Source: Flemingiibacterium sp045644145
GTDB lineage: Bacteria > Bacillota > Clostridia > Oscillospirales > CAG-272
Direction of reading: 5' to 3'
DNA: 16,848 bases
NCBI GenBank assembly: GCA_045644145.1
Contig: JAZRGK010000042.1
Location: forward strand, 1 to 16,848
Part shown: in pieces, positions 7,653 through 15,287 of the stretch
Layout of the letters: every line of letters starts with the position of its first letter
How positions within the stretch are numbered: position 1 is the stretch's first letter
Notes under the pieces: model-generated
What the model saw: the letters and a program-made list of their open reading frames with translations, nothing else
Told to the model about the DNA's origin: nothing
The model's database searches: none
Position numbers and translations under genes: made by a program

Positions 7653-8714
7653 GTGAAAATGAGAACAACAAAGAAAATTACAGCCGCTTTGCTTGCGGCA
7701 ATACTTGCACTTTCCGTAAGTGCATGCGGAAGCGTACACCAGTACAGCAAGGGCCTTGACGAAAACGGATTTTTTGAGGGTGTAAAGGCATCAGAAATTG
7801 TAACCCTGCCGGAGTATAAGGGCCTTGATATTGACAGCGGTATTCCAGTTGCTTCCGATGACGAGGTACAGAAGGAGATCGACGATATTCTTTCCTACTA
7901 CGGCGCCTACGAAAAGGTTACCGACCGCGAGGTAGTTGATGGCGATACTCTTAACATTGACTATGTTGGCTCCATCGACGGTGTAGCGTTCAGCGGCGGC
8001 AACACAAACGGTCAGGGTACAGAAGTAACCATCGGTGTTACCAATTATATCGAAGGATTCCTTGATCAGCTTATCGGTCATCTTCCCGGCGAAACCTTTG
8101 ATATAAACGTAACCTTCCCGGAAAATTACGGCAAAGAGGATCTTAACGGTAAGGACGCTGTATTCAAGGTTACTATAAACTATATCCGCGGCGAATATAT
8201 TGAACCTGAGCTTACCGATGAAATCGCGGCAGATTACGGTTACGAAAGTGTAGATTCCCTTGTAGAATATATAAAGAAGTGGCGCGTTTCAAACGACAAA
8301 TTCGTATTTATGACTGAGATTCTTTCTGAGGCGATATGCGACGAAGTACCGGAGAGTGTAATTGACTATCTTGCAAATTATGAGCTTTCCTATATTAAGA
8401 CTCAGGCGGCGTACAGCGGATATACTCTTGAACAGTATATGATGCTTATGGGCTACGATTCAAGCGATGCATATGTGGAAGCAAATCTTGAAAATTACAA
8501 AAGAGATGCGGCGATTTATATCGCGGTTCAGGCTATTGCTGAAACCGAAAACATTGTAGTTACCGATGCAGATATCGAGGCGGCAGGCTACACTGATGAG
8601 GTGAAAGAGTACGGCAAGCCCTATATCAAGCAGTACATGCTTTGCCAGGAGATAATTCCGCAGTTTATTATAGATAACGGAAATCTTGTGGACGGACTTA
8701 CCGAAGCTGAATAA
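7653..8714 (+). CDS. Lipid-anchored trigger-factor-like FKBP peptidyl-prolyl isomerase
   Basis: This is an extracytoplasmic folding factor candidate. The 353-residue product starts with a lipoprotein signal peptide: KK, a hydrophobic run and the lipobox VSAC with the lipidated Cys at 25. An FKBP-type isomerase domain follows (about 95-180; DGDTLNIDYVGSIDG, IEGFLDQLIGHLPGETFDINVTFPENYG, GKDAVFKVTINYI). After it comes a helical region (about 185-340) resembling the C-terminal chaperone domain of trigger factor. The ribosome-binding N-domain of trigger factor is absent and replaced by the membrane anchor. The GTG at 7653 follows AGGA by five bases; ATG at 7659 is an alternative that does not alter the signal peptide. 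A role in folding exported proteins is inferred, as for PrsA-type lipoproteins. Confidence 0.85.
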   Translation: MKMRTTKKITAALLAAILALSVSACGSVHQYSKGLDENGFFEGVKASEIVTLPEYKGLDIDSGIPVASDDEVQKEIDDILSYYGAYEKVTDREVVDGDTLNIDYVGSIDGVAFSGGNTNGQGTEVTIGVTNYIEGFLDQLIGHLPGETFDINVTFPENYGKEDLNGKDAVFKVTINYIRGEYIEPELTDEIAADYGYESVDSLVEYIKKWRVSNDKFVFMTEILSEAICDEVPESVIDYLANYELSYIKTQAAYSGYTLEQYMMLMGYDSSDAYVEANLENYKRDAAIYIAVQAIAETENIVVTDADIEAAGYTDEVKEYGKPYIKQYMLCQEIIPQFIIDNGNLVDGLTEAE

Positions 8715-8727
8715 TTTTAAAAAAGAA

Positions 8728-8768
8728 CGTTGGCGATCCCGAAATTAACGGATCGCCGACGCATTTTT
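8728..8768. terminator. Bidirectional terminator between the lipoprotein gene and sbcC
   Basis: CGTTGGCGATCC (8728-8739) pairs over 12 bp with GGATCGCCGACG (8750-8761), including one G-T pair. TTTTT follows on the + strand at 8764-8768, and an A-run before the stem gives a U-run on the minus strand. It serves two converging operons separated by only 60 bases. Confidence 0.85.
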
Positions 8769-8774
8769 ACCATA

Positions 8775-11531
8775 TCACAGAATTATTTTGGCATCGCTTC
8801 CGCCGGTGCGGTCTTTTGTTACTACAATTCTCTTGTCAATGCGCTCCTTAAGCTCGGAAACATGGGAAATGATGCCTACAAGTCGGCAGTTGTCCGAAAG
8901 CTTCAGAAGAGTTTCAATGGACTTTGAAAGGGAATTTTCGTCAAGGGAGCCAAATCCCTCGTCAACGAACATGGTATCCAGCCTTATGCCCCCTGCCGAT
9001 GACTGTATTTCGTCCGACAGCCCAAGCGCAAGACACAGGGATGCTTTGAATGTTTCTCCGCCCGAAAGTGTGGAAACGCTTCGCGCTGTACCATTGTAGT
9101 GGTCGATAACATCAAGCTCAAGACCGCTTTGTGAACGGTGATTTTCGGACACAGTGCGGCGCTTTAACTCATACTGACCGTCCGACATCATCATAAAGCG
9201 TGTGTTGGCACGGGCGATTATGCGATCGAAGAAGGTCATCTGAATATAGGTTTCAAGCATTATCTTTTCTTTCCCGCTGATATTTCCGTTTGCGGTGCTT
9301 GAAAGCGTGCGAATGGATATGAGATGTTTCTCCGCTTTTTCAAGCTTTTCCGCCGTGTGCAGATATTTTTCAAGTGCAGACGTGTTTTTGTCAATGCGCA
9401 GCTTTAATGCCGCGGCACTTTCGCCTGTTATGCGCTTTTTGTCGTCAAGCGCGGTACATTCGGCGTACAGCGAGTCTAAGTCATACTTTACGGAATTCGA
9501 AAGGGAAGCTTCAAGTCTTGCTATGGAGTCGTTAAGACCTATTACCTCGGCTTTGCAGTCGCTGTGACGTTTTACGGCTTCATCAAGATTTTTTTGAAGA
9601 ATTGCAAGCTTTGCGGTGCGGGCTTCGATAGACGCATTTGCAGCGCTTCGGCTGTCAAATTCAAGCTCCGAAGCAAGCCTACCCACAGCCTCGCTTATAG
9701 AATCTATGCGGTTTTTCACTGCAGATGATTCCTCACTTAAACGCCTTGCAATGCTGTCCGCTTCTTCCGCCTCGGACGTGATCCTTGGAATAAGGAGAGA
9801 AAGCTCGTCGCGCCGTTTGATGCGCTCGATTTCTGCGGACAGCTCATTCGCCAGTTTTTTTATCTTGCTGTCGCACCCGGCAATTTTTTCCGCGCACTTC
9901 TTATCTATATCAGTGCCGGTGTCAAAGAGCATACTTTTGGCGGCTTGCTTAACTGCCGCGTGCTTTTCCTCGCATTTGCCTGCAAGCATTGATGCGGCGG
10001 CGCTTTTTTTCTTGGCTTCGGCGAGAGTTTGCTCGCTTATTTCTGCGGCACGCTTTAATTCTTCTTCGCTCGGCGCATGACTTGATTTTTTCGCAGGACT
10101 CGGATGATCGGTTGAGCCGCAGACGGGGCAGGGAAGCCCCTCTCCTAAACTTTCGGCAAGCACGCCTGCCTGCTCATCAAGAAACAGCTTGTTAAGCTGT
10201 CTGTAAGTATTCTGCGCTTGTTCAGATTTATTAGATACCGCCAAGTATTCTGCTTTTGCCTTATCTAAAAGCGATGTCATGGACTCATATTCCCTCACAT
10301 CGACAAGGAGAGCCGAGAGCCGCTCGCGTTCTGTGGAAAGCTCCCGTATCTTCGCTTCAAGATACTCCTTAGCTTCACCGGAGTGTTTAAGCGTATCTGC
10401 TTCTTCCATGAGAAGCGCGAGAAGTTTTTTCTTTTCGGCGTGCGCGGCAATGGATGCGGACAATTCCGCAGATATCTTGGCGTCGGACTTTATTTCCTCG
10501 GCTAAACGAAGCTTTAAGGCTTCAAGCTCATCGTAACGGGGCAAATCGTTCTTTGTAAGAGTGATAGATTCGTATAGTTTATCCCGCTCGGGAGCCGCAT
10601 TCGTTTCTTTTTCAAGCTCGGCTTCGAGAATGGTGAGTGCGGCGGTTTTTGTGTCAAGCTGTAATCTTGCGTTATTAAGCGCATTACGGCTTTTTTCGAT
10701 TTCCTGAGCCTTGCCAAGCTCTGTAGTGCGCTCCTTCAGTGCTTCTTCAAGCTCTGCTGTTTCCTTTAATAGTGTCGCTAAATCTTCGGTGTCGCCATCT
10801 ATCACTGATTTTACAATGGCGTGCACCTCATCCCTTGAAAGCTTGCCGGATTTTGCATCGTCAAGCTCCGTGGACGAATTTTCGTTTGACGATATGCCAT
10901 CAAGGTACTGAAGTACACTTGCGGATAACATTTCATATTCTCTTGACGCAGTGGATACAGCGGATTTCAGCGACTCCTGCAGTTCTCTGTAAAGCCCCGT
11001 ATTAAAGAGCTTTCTGAATATTTTTATGCGCGTGTCGGTGGACGCAAGTAAAAGCTCGCGGAAGTCACCTTGGGCAATCATTGCTATCTGGGAAAATTGT
11101 GTCTTGTCCACACCTATAAGCAGGCGTATTGCTTCATCCACCTCGCGGTTTTTGGAAATAACACTTCCGTCAGGGTGTATCAGTTCAGCTTCTGCGCGGC
11201 TGAGCGTCATACCGCCGCCGCGCTTCGATTCCCTCATATACTCAGGTGAACGGCGGACGGTATACACCTTATCTGAGTATTCAAATACAAGCTCTACCTC
11301 GGTGGGAACGGCGGCATCCGCGTATTTTGAGCGAAGCTCTGCGGTGTTACGGTATGTGCCGCTTGGCTCGCCGTACAGCGCGAAGATTATGGCATCGAAT
11401 ATGGTGGTTTTACCTGCTCCGGTATCGCCGCAGATAAGATAAAGCCCGTCACGGCCCAGGGAATCCATGTCAAGGGTTACGGTGCCGGCATAAGGACCGA
11501 AGGCAGACATTTTCAGCTTTATGGGCCTCAT
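8775..11531 (-). CDS. sbcC: Nuclease SbcCD subunit C (SMC-like ATPase)
   Basis: This is the ATPase and DNA-tethering subunit of the SbcCD (Mre11-Rad50-type) nuclease, which cuts hairpins and processes DNA ends. In the 918-residue protein the N-terminal Walker A is GDTGAGKT (35-42). A long coiled coil is broken at mid-protein by the zinc hook CPVCGSTDHP (C468, C471), and a second coiled coil follows. The C-terminal head holds the ABC signature LSGGE (from 822), Walker B MFVDEGFGSLDE and the H-loop ISHVSELKERI. It is somewhat shorter than E. coli SbcC because of shorter coils. Its ATG overlaps the sbcD stop (ATGA), the usual coupled arrangement. Confidence 0.95.
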   Translation of the reverse strand: MRPIKLKMSAFGPYAGTVTLDMDSLGRDGLYLICGDTGAGKTTIFDAIIFALYGEPSGTYRNTAELRSKYADAAVPTEVELVFEYSDKVYTVRRSPEYMRESKRGGGMTLSRAEAELIHPDGSVISKNREVDEAIRLLIGVDKTQFSQIAMIAQGDFRELLLASTDTRIKIFRKLFNTGLYRELQESLKSAVSTASREYEMLSASVLQYLDGISSNENSSTELDDAKSGKLSRDEVHAIVKSVIDGDTEDLATLLKETAELEEALKERTTELGKAQEIEKSRNALNNARLQLDTKTAALTILEAELEKETNAAPERDKLYESITLTKNDLPRYDELEALKLRLAEEIKSDAKISAELSASIAAHAEKKKLLALLMEEADTLKHSGEAKEYLEAKIRELSTERERLSALLVDVREYESMTSLLDKAKAEYLAVSNKSEQAQNTYRQLNKLFLDEQAGVLAESLGEGLPCPVCGSTDHPSPAKKSSHAPSEEELKRAAEISEQTLAEAKKKSAAASMLAGKCEEKHAAVKQAAKSMLFDTGTDIDKKCAEKIAGCDSKIKKLANELSAEIERIKRRDELSLLIPRITSEAEEADSIARRLSEESSAVKNRIDSISEAVGRLASELEFDSRSAANASIEARTAKLAILQKNLDEAVKRHSDCKAEVIGLNDSIARLEASLSNSVKYDLDSLYAECTALDDKKRITGESAAALKLRIDKNTSALEKYLHTAEKLEKAEKHLISIRTLSSTANGNISGKEKIMLETYIQMTFFDRIIARANTRFMMMSDGQYELKRRTVSENHRSQSGLELDVIDHYNGTARSVSTLSGGETFKASLCLALGLSDEIQSSAGGIRLDTMFVDEGFGSLDENSLSKSIETLLKLSDNCRLVGIISHVSELKERIDKRIVVTKDRTGGSDAKIIL

Positions 11532-12670
11532 CTTTTCTCCTCTCTAACTTTTATCTTATCTATAAGCTCTTCTATATATTGATGCTGGCTATCATCCATG
11601 GGACGCCCGTTCTGCATCTCGAAGAAATCGCAGAACATCTCAAGAGGCGTAAGCAGGGGATTTGTCGGTGAAAAATCCATATCCGCCATTGCCTGTGTAC
11701 GCTTGTTATCATATAAAATCCTCATAAGATTCGGATATATGACGCGGAGCCTTGACATGGCATCGGGGATGTCATCTTCATCCGTAAGCGTGATGCGGAG
11801 ATAATCGTGGCATGCGGTGTTTTCGTAATTTTTGCGTAGGGTAAGCTCCTCATAGCTTCCGCGAAGCTCTCGCATGTCCCGAAGGGGCGTGAGGGGAAGC
11901 AGTTTGATTGCAACATCCCCCTTTTCACCCATTTCAACCACGGTGATTGATTTTTTGTGAGATGCCTCGGAGAAGGAGTATTTTAAGGGAGTTCCCGAAT
12001 AACGTACCGTATCGCGGCATACAGATTGTGGTGTGTGGATATGACCGAGCGCCACATAGTCGAAACCGTCGAGTACCGATACGTCCACATTATCCGAGCC
12101 GCCTACGGATATTTCCTCGGAATCCAAGCGTGCCGCGCCGGTGATAAACTGATGTGTTATAAGTACGTTTCTCTCGGAGCGGTCTATATTCATCTGCGAA
12201 ACCGCGATACCTACCGCATCGGTGTATGACTGACAGAGGAAATCGGGATAATATCTTCGTACATGTGCAGGCTTTATAAATGGGAGCAGGTAGAAGTTTA
12301 CCGTGCCGACAGCATCCGTAAGTGAAATCGGTGAAACATTACCGTCCCACACGGGGGACATGTAGATGTCCGCTCTGTTAAGAAGCTGTGAGGCAAAGGC
12401 TATACGCTCTGGGGAATCGTGGTTACCGCTTATGACCATAACCTTAAGCGACAAGTCGTGGAGCGAGGACAGAAATTCATCAAAAAGCGCTACCGCTTCC
12501 GCGGTGGGCACGGGCTTATCGTAAATATCGCCTGCTATTATGACGGCATCGGGCATCTCGGCTTTTGCGACATCGAGTATTTTTGAAAGTATATATTTTT
12601 GGTCCTCAATAAGCGAAAATTCGAACAGTCGTTTACCGAGGTGAAGATCCGAAAGGTGGAAAAATTTCAT
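11528..12670 (-). CDS. sbcD: Nuclease SbcCD subunit D (Mre11-like phosphoesterase)
   Basis: This is the metal-dependent nuclease subunit that works with SbcC in double-strand-break and hairpin processing. The 380-residue product carries all phosphoesterase motifs: HLSDLHLGKRL near the N-terminus, AGDIYDKP, SGNHDSPERI, LITHQFITG and ALGHIHTPQ. A C-terminal capping domain contacts SbcC. I chose the ATG at 12670, five bases behind GAGG, which puts the DLHLG motif at its usual place; the frame extends 13 codons further upstream without support. No obvious promoter is seen in the short AT-rich leader. A GC-rich palindromic repeat lies about 85 bases upstream of the start. Confidence 0.95.
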   Translation of the reverse strand: MKFFHLSDLHLGKRLFEFSLIEDQKYILSKILDVAKAEMPDAVIIAGDIYDKPVPTAEAVALFDEFLSSLHDLSLKVMVISGNHDSPERIAFASQLLNRADIYMSPVWDGNVSPISLTDAVGTVNFYLLPFIKPAHVRRYYPDFLCQSYTDAVGIAVSQMNIDRSERNVLITHQFITGAARLDSEEISVGGSDNVDVSVLDGFDYVALGHIHTPQSVCRDTVRYSGTPLKYSFSEASHKKSITVVEMGEKGDVAIKLLPLTPLRDMRELRGSYEELTLRKNYENTACHDYLRITLTDEDDIPDAMSRLRVIYPNLMRILYDNKRTQAMADMDFSPTNPLLTPLEMFCDFFEMQNGRPMDDSQHQYIEELIDKIKVREEKR

Positions 12671-12753
12671 AATGGCCTCGCATGAGATTTTGTTTTTATA
12701 AATATTCAAGTTCGGATTCGTGTTTTTCCATAGATTCTATATAGGAAACCTTC

Positions 12754-12830
12754 GTAGGGTGGGGGCTTGCTCCCGCCGTTTTGTGCGGTATTCGTCGACT
12801 GAAGCGGCGGGACACAAGGCGCCGCCCTAC
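12754..12830. repeat. GC-rich palindromic repeat (MITE/REP-like)
   Basis: A 77-bp element begins with GTAGGGTGG and ends with CCGCCCTAC, forming terminal inverted repeats with one mismatch. The two halves align when one is inverted: GGGGGCTTGCTCCCGCCG on the left corresponds to CGGCGGGACACAAGGCGCC on the right, so each half is also a small hairpin. Its GC content contrasts with the AT-rich flanks. It sits in the sbcD/trxA divergent intergenic region (12671-12968), which otherwise holds only the trxA promoter. The GTAGGGCGG-type ends resemble dispersed repeats I recall from gut Clostridia genomes; the copy number cannot be seen here. Confidence 0.7.
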
Positions 12831-12889
12831 AAAACGCAGGCTCACTTCAGGAGTAAGAACGATAATTGGAATTATAAATTTCCCCAAAA

Positions 12890-12904
12890 CGTGACTAAGT
12901 CACG
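12890..12904. promoter_or_regulatory. Palindromic operator upstream of trxA
   Basis: CGTGACTAAGTCACG is a perfect 15-bp palindrome about a central A. Its centre (12897) lies 29 bases before the -10 box, that is at about -41 from the predicted start, the class II activator position. A near-identical copy precedes trxB with the same spacing. Confidence 0.8.
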
Positions 12905-12925
12905 GAAAACTCATCCGAATGGGGA

Positions 12926-12931
12926 TATAAT
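12926..12931 (+). promoter_or_regulatory. -10 box of trxA
   Basis: A perfect TATAAT stands 17 bases after CGGAAA, which is a poor -35. The good -10 with no -35 fits an activator-dependent promoter that uses the palindrome at 12890-12904. The trxA start is about 30 bases beyond the predicted transcription start. Confidence 0.7.
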
Positions 12932-12968
12932 ATAAGTGTAAATCAAAAACACAAAGGAGAAAACTAAA

Positions 12969-13277
12969 ATGTCAGTTATAAGTATAGGAAAAAATAATTT
13001 CGATATCGTTAAAAACAGTGAAAAAACGGTGCTTCTTGACTTTTACGCAGATTGGTGCGGTCCGTGCCGCATGGTATCGCCTATTGTGGACGAGATCGCC
13101 GAGGAAAACGGTGATATCGTGGTTGGAAAGGTAAACGTGGACTCTGAGCAGGAACTTGCAGCCCAATTCGGCGTATTCAGCATCCCCACTCTCGTTGTAA
13201 TGAAAGACGGCAAGGTGGTAAATCAGTCCACGGGTGCACGTCCAAAGGAGCAGATTCTCGAAATGTTAAAGGGTTAA
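12969..13277 (+). CDS. trxA: Thioredoxin
   Basis: This small cytoplasmic disulfide reductase is reduced by thioredoxin reductase, encoded about 1.2 kb downstream. The 102-residue protein has the full thioredoxin fold, the active site DWCGPC (C30, C33), the buried D24 in LLDFYADWC, the cis-proline P73 in SIPTLVV and the C-terminal GARPKEQILEML. AGGAG at 12955-12959 precedes the ATG. It ends 12 bases inside the 3' end of the convergent Crp/Fnr regulator gene. The promoter carries the palindrome shared with trxB, so expression is probably coordinated with it. Confidence 0.95.
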   Translation: MSVISIGKNNFDIVKNSEKTVLLDFYADWCGPCRMVSPIVDEIAEENGDIVVGKVNVDSEQELAAQFGVFSIPTLVVMKDGKVVNQSTGARPKEQILEMLKG

Positions 13278-13943
13278 GCTTCTAAGTTTAGCTTTATCGA
13301 TTATTTTGATTCCTTCGCTCCTGGAGAATGTAAGTATTCCTTCCGCGGCAAAATATTTGATCATTCTTGATACTACCTCACGGGCAGATCCCATGTATTT
13401 TGCGATCTGCTCGTGAGTGAGTTTTATGGTGTTTGAGCCGATTTTTGATGTTTCGTCTAAAAGGAATATAGCAAGCCGCTTGTCCATACTCATAAACAGT
13501 ATCTGCTGCATTACCCACATAATATCCGAAAAACGGCTGATGGCGGCTTCAAGGGCAAATATTTTTGCTTCCGGCATGTGCCTTGTAAGCTCCTCGAAGG
13601 CGCATCCGCCAATTACCACACATTCGCTGTTTTCTTCCGAATCTATGAAAACATCAAATGTAACGGTACTAAGTACGCAGGATGCGGAAAGTATGCACAT
13701 GTCCCCTGCAAACAGTCTGTAGAGTGTGATCTCCTTCCCGTCGTCCGAGAGCATATAGAGCCTGAGTGATCCGCTTTTTACAAGGATCACGCCGGTGCAC
13801 TCGTTTCCGTCGTGTATGTTCGTGCCTTTTTCGAAGGTAAAGCTGTGGGATGAGCGGATAAATGTTTCTTTATCCGTTTCGCTCATGTTTTTCCAGAAGG
13901 GAAATGTGTTTTCGAATAGATCTATGAGTTCAGTTGTTTGCAC
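13266..13943 (-). CDS. Crp/Fnr family transcriptional regulator (probable trx regulator)
   Basis: This 225-residue protein has an N-terminal cupin-like effector domain (about 15-125), a long dimer helix (about 128-158) and a C-terminal winged helix with LTHEQIAKYMGSAREVVSRMIKYF (175-198). The recognition helix holds R188-E189-V-V-S-R193, the same Arg-Glu-Arg spacing that CRP uses to read GTGA. The cAMP-binding cassette of CRP and the N-terminal Cys set of FNR are both missing. Five cysteines, including C83 and C89 in GDMCILSASCVL, lie in the effector domain. GTG start at 13943 with AAAGGAG upstream. It lies between trxA and trxB, whose promoters share a GTGAC-N3-GTCAC palindrome, so it is the natural candidate to control them. 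The signal is unknown; thiol or haem sensing is a guess. Confidence 0.88.
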   Translation of the reverse strand: MQTTELIDLFENTFPFWKNMSETDKETFIRSSHSFTFEKGTNIHDGNECTGVILVKSGSLRLYMLSDDGKEITLYRLFAGDMCILSASCVLSTVTFDVFIDSEENSECVVIGGCAFEELTRHMPEAKIFALEAAISRFSDIMWVMQQILFMSMDKRLAIFLLDETSKIGSNTIKLTHEQIAKYMGSAREVVSRMIKYFAAEGILTFSRSEGIKIIDKAKLRSLTL

Positions 13944-14030
13944 GGATAACTCTCCTTTACTTGGGTAAGAGGATTTTTGGATATAAGCTATGATTTCTTT
14001 GCCGCACGAGAGATAATGAGTGATATTTTT

Positions 14031-14059
14031 ATTATAGCATAACGGTCATTGTATGTCAA
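14031..14059 (-). promoter_or_regulatory. Consensus sigma-A promoter of the Crp/Fnr gene
   Basis: On the minus strand a perfect TTGACA (14059-14054), 17 bases and a perfect TATAAT (14036-14031) precede the GTG start by about 90 bases. It is divergent from the trxB promoter; the operator at 14092-14106 lies upstream of its -35. Confidence 0.85.
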
Positions 14060-14091
14060 CAATGGGCAGGCGCCGAATTGTTCCCGATAAA

Positions 14092-14106
14092 CGTGACAAA
14101 GTCACG
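14092..14106. promoter_or_regulatory. Palindromic operator upstream of trxB
   Basis: CGTGACAAAGTCACG differs from the trxA site at one central base and keeps both CGTGAC and GTCACG arms. Its centre (14099) is 29 bases before the -10 box, the same distance as at trxA, giving about -41. Confidence 0.8.
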
Positions 14107-14127
14107 GTAAAACAGAAGAAACTGCGG

Positions 14128-14133
14128 TATAAT
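14128..14133 (+). promoter_or_regulatory. -10 box of trxB
   Basis: A perfect TATAAT is present with no recognisable -35 at the right distance (CGGTAA), as at trxA. The predicted transcription start near 14140 leaves a 25-base leader containing the GTGAGG ribosome site. Confidence 0.7.
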
Positions 14134-14164
14134 AAGTATACAAAAACACTGAGTGAGGTCTATC

Positions 14165-15100
14165 ATGGAACACATTTACGATATGATAATAATCGGCGGC
14201 GGACCGGCAGGATATACGGCGGCATTGTATGGTGCAAGAGCCGGGCTTGATACCATTATAATAGAAAAAATGTCGCCGGGCGGACAAATGGCGCTCACGG
14301 ATATCATTGACAACTACCCCGGATTCGACGAGGGAATCGACGGCTTCACTCTGGGTATGAAGATGCAGAAAGGCGCGGAACGCTTCGGGGCAGTAACCCA
14401 ATATGCCGAAGTAATAAGCGCGGAACTTGGTGGAGCGGTGAAAAAGCTCGTTACGACGAGAGGCGAGTTATATGGGCGGACTGTAGTTATAGCCACCGGT
14501 GCAAAGGCGAAGACTCTTGGGCTGGAAGGCGAGGAGAAGCTTACGGGACGGGGCGTTCACTACTGCGCCCACTGCGACGGAAGATTCTACAAGGACAAGA
14601 CCGTTGCCGTAATCGGCGGCGGCAATACAGCGGTGCAGGATGCGCTCTACCTATCAAGGCTTGCGAAAAAAGTATATCTCGTACACCGCAGAGATTCACT
14701 GCGTGCTGAAAAGCTGTACCACGATCCGCTTATGAAGACGGAAAATGTGGAGTTTGTTTGGGACAGCACGGTGAGTGGATTTATAGCAGAAGACAAGCTT
14801 AAGGGAATACGGGTAAAAAATCTCAAAGACGGAATGACTCGGGAAATATCCGTTGACGGGGTATTTGTGAGTATAGGGCGCAAGCCGGAAACGGAGCTTT
14901 TCGGTGGTATGATAGAGCTTGACAGTGACGGCTACATCATAGCAGATGAATCGACAAACACAAATCTTGACGGTGTTTTTGCGGTTGGGGATGTACGCAC
15001 AAAGGCACTGCGTCAGGTGGTTACGGCGGTGGCAGACGGTGCGGTAGCGGCTCATTTCGCCGAGGAATATTTGAACGGTTTGGCTTCCGGTGCAAGATAA
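14165..15100 (+). CDS. trxB: Thioredoxin reductase
   Basis: This flavoenzyme reduces thioredoxin with NADPH in the cytoplasm. The 311-residue protein has the FAD loop IIGGGPAGYTAA (9-20), the redox pair CAHC (C134, C137) in HYCAHCDG, the NADPH loop VIGGGNTAVQDAL, the 2'-phosphate motif VHRRDSLRA and the FAD-binding VFAVGDVR near the C-terminus. The usual CATC is CAHC here. ATG at 14165 is six bases behind GTGAGG; an in-frame GTG at 14153 lies inside that site and is rejected. The HRRxxxR motif points to NADPH rather than ferredoxin as donor. The promoter shares its operator with trxA. Confidence 0.95.
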   Translation: MEHIYDMIIIGGGPAGYTAALYGARAGLDTIIIEKMSPGGQMALTDIIDNYPGFDEGIDGFTLGMKMQKGAERFGAVTQYAEVISAELGGAVKKLVTTRGELYGRTVVIATGAKAKTLGLEGEEKLTGRGVHYCAHCDGRFYKDKTVAVIGGGNTAVQDALYLSRLAKKVYLVHRRDSLRAEKLYHDPLMKTENVEFVWDSTVSGFIAEDKLKGIRVKNLKDGMTREISVDGVFVSIGRKPETELFGGMIELDSDGYIIADESTNTNLDGVFAVGDVRTKALRQVVTAVADGAVAAHFAEEYLNGLASGAR

Positions 15101-15174
15101 GGCGAAAGAACAGGTATAAAAAATATTTATGCAGATTTTCGAAAAATGTACGGATGCATGTATGAATAATATAA

Positions 15175-15214
15175 AAAACCGACGTCAGGCAGGCATATGC
15201 CGGGCGTCGGTTTT
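15175..15214 (+). terminator. Terminator of trxB
   Basis: AAAACCGACG (15175-15184) pairs with CGTCGGTTTT (15205-15214) over 10 bp. The interior contains the palindrome GGCATATGCC. It separates trxB from the spore-coat operon. The flanks at 15101-15174 and 15215-15287 hold no gene that I can see. Confidence 0.75.
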
Positions 15215-15233
15215 AACGTGGCGGCGGTGCCGG

Positions 15234-15241
15234 CATAGAAT
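15234..15241 (+). promoter_or_regulatory. Possible sigma-E -10 element of the cotJ operon
   Basis: CATAGAAT matches seven of eight bases of the mother-cell sigma-E -10 consensus (CATACAAT), 46 bases before cotJA. cotJ of B. subtilis is sigma-E controlled. I could not find a convincing -35 partner, so this is tentative. Confidence 0.3.
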
Positions 15242-15287
15242 TATATCAGGCGGCACAAAGCGTGCCGTCAATATAGCATGAAGGAAG

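Noticed and set aside
8788..11442. Many open frames on the + strand opposite sbcC, up to 154 codons
   Set aside because: They are Ser/Arg-rich shadows of the sbcC coding strand, whose motifs are complete and in frame.
12696..12935. Short frames on both strands across the palindromic repeat
   Set aside because: Arg-rich translations of the GC-rich repeat; they lack start signals and are explained by the repeat itself.
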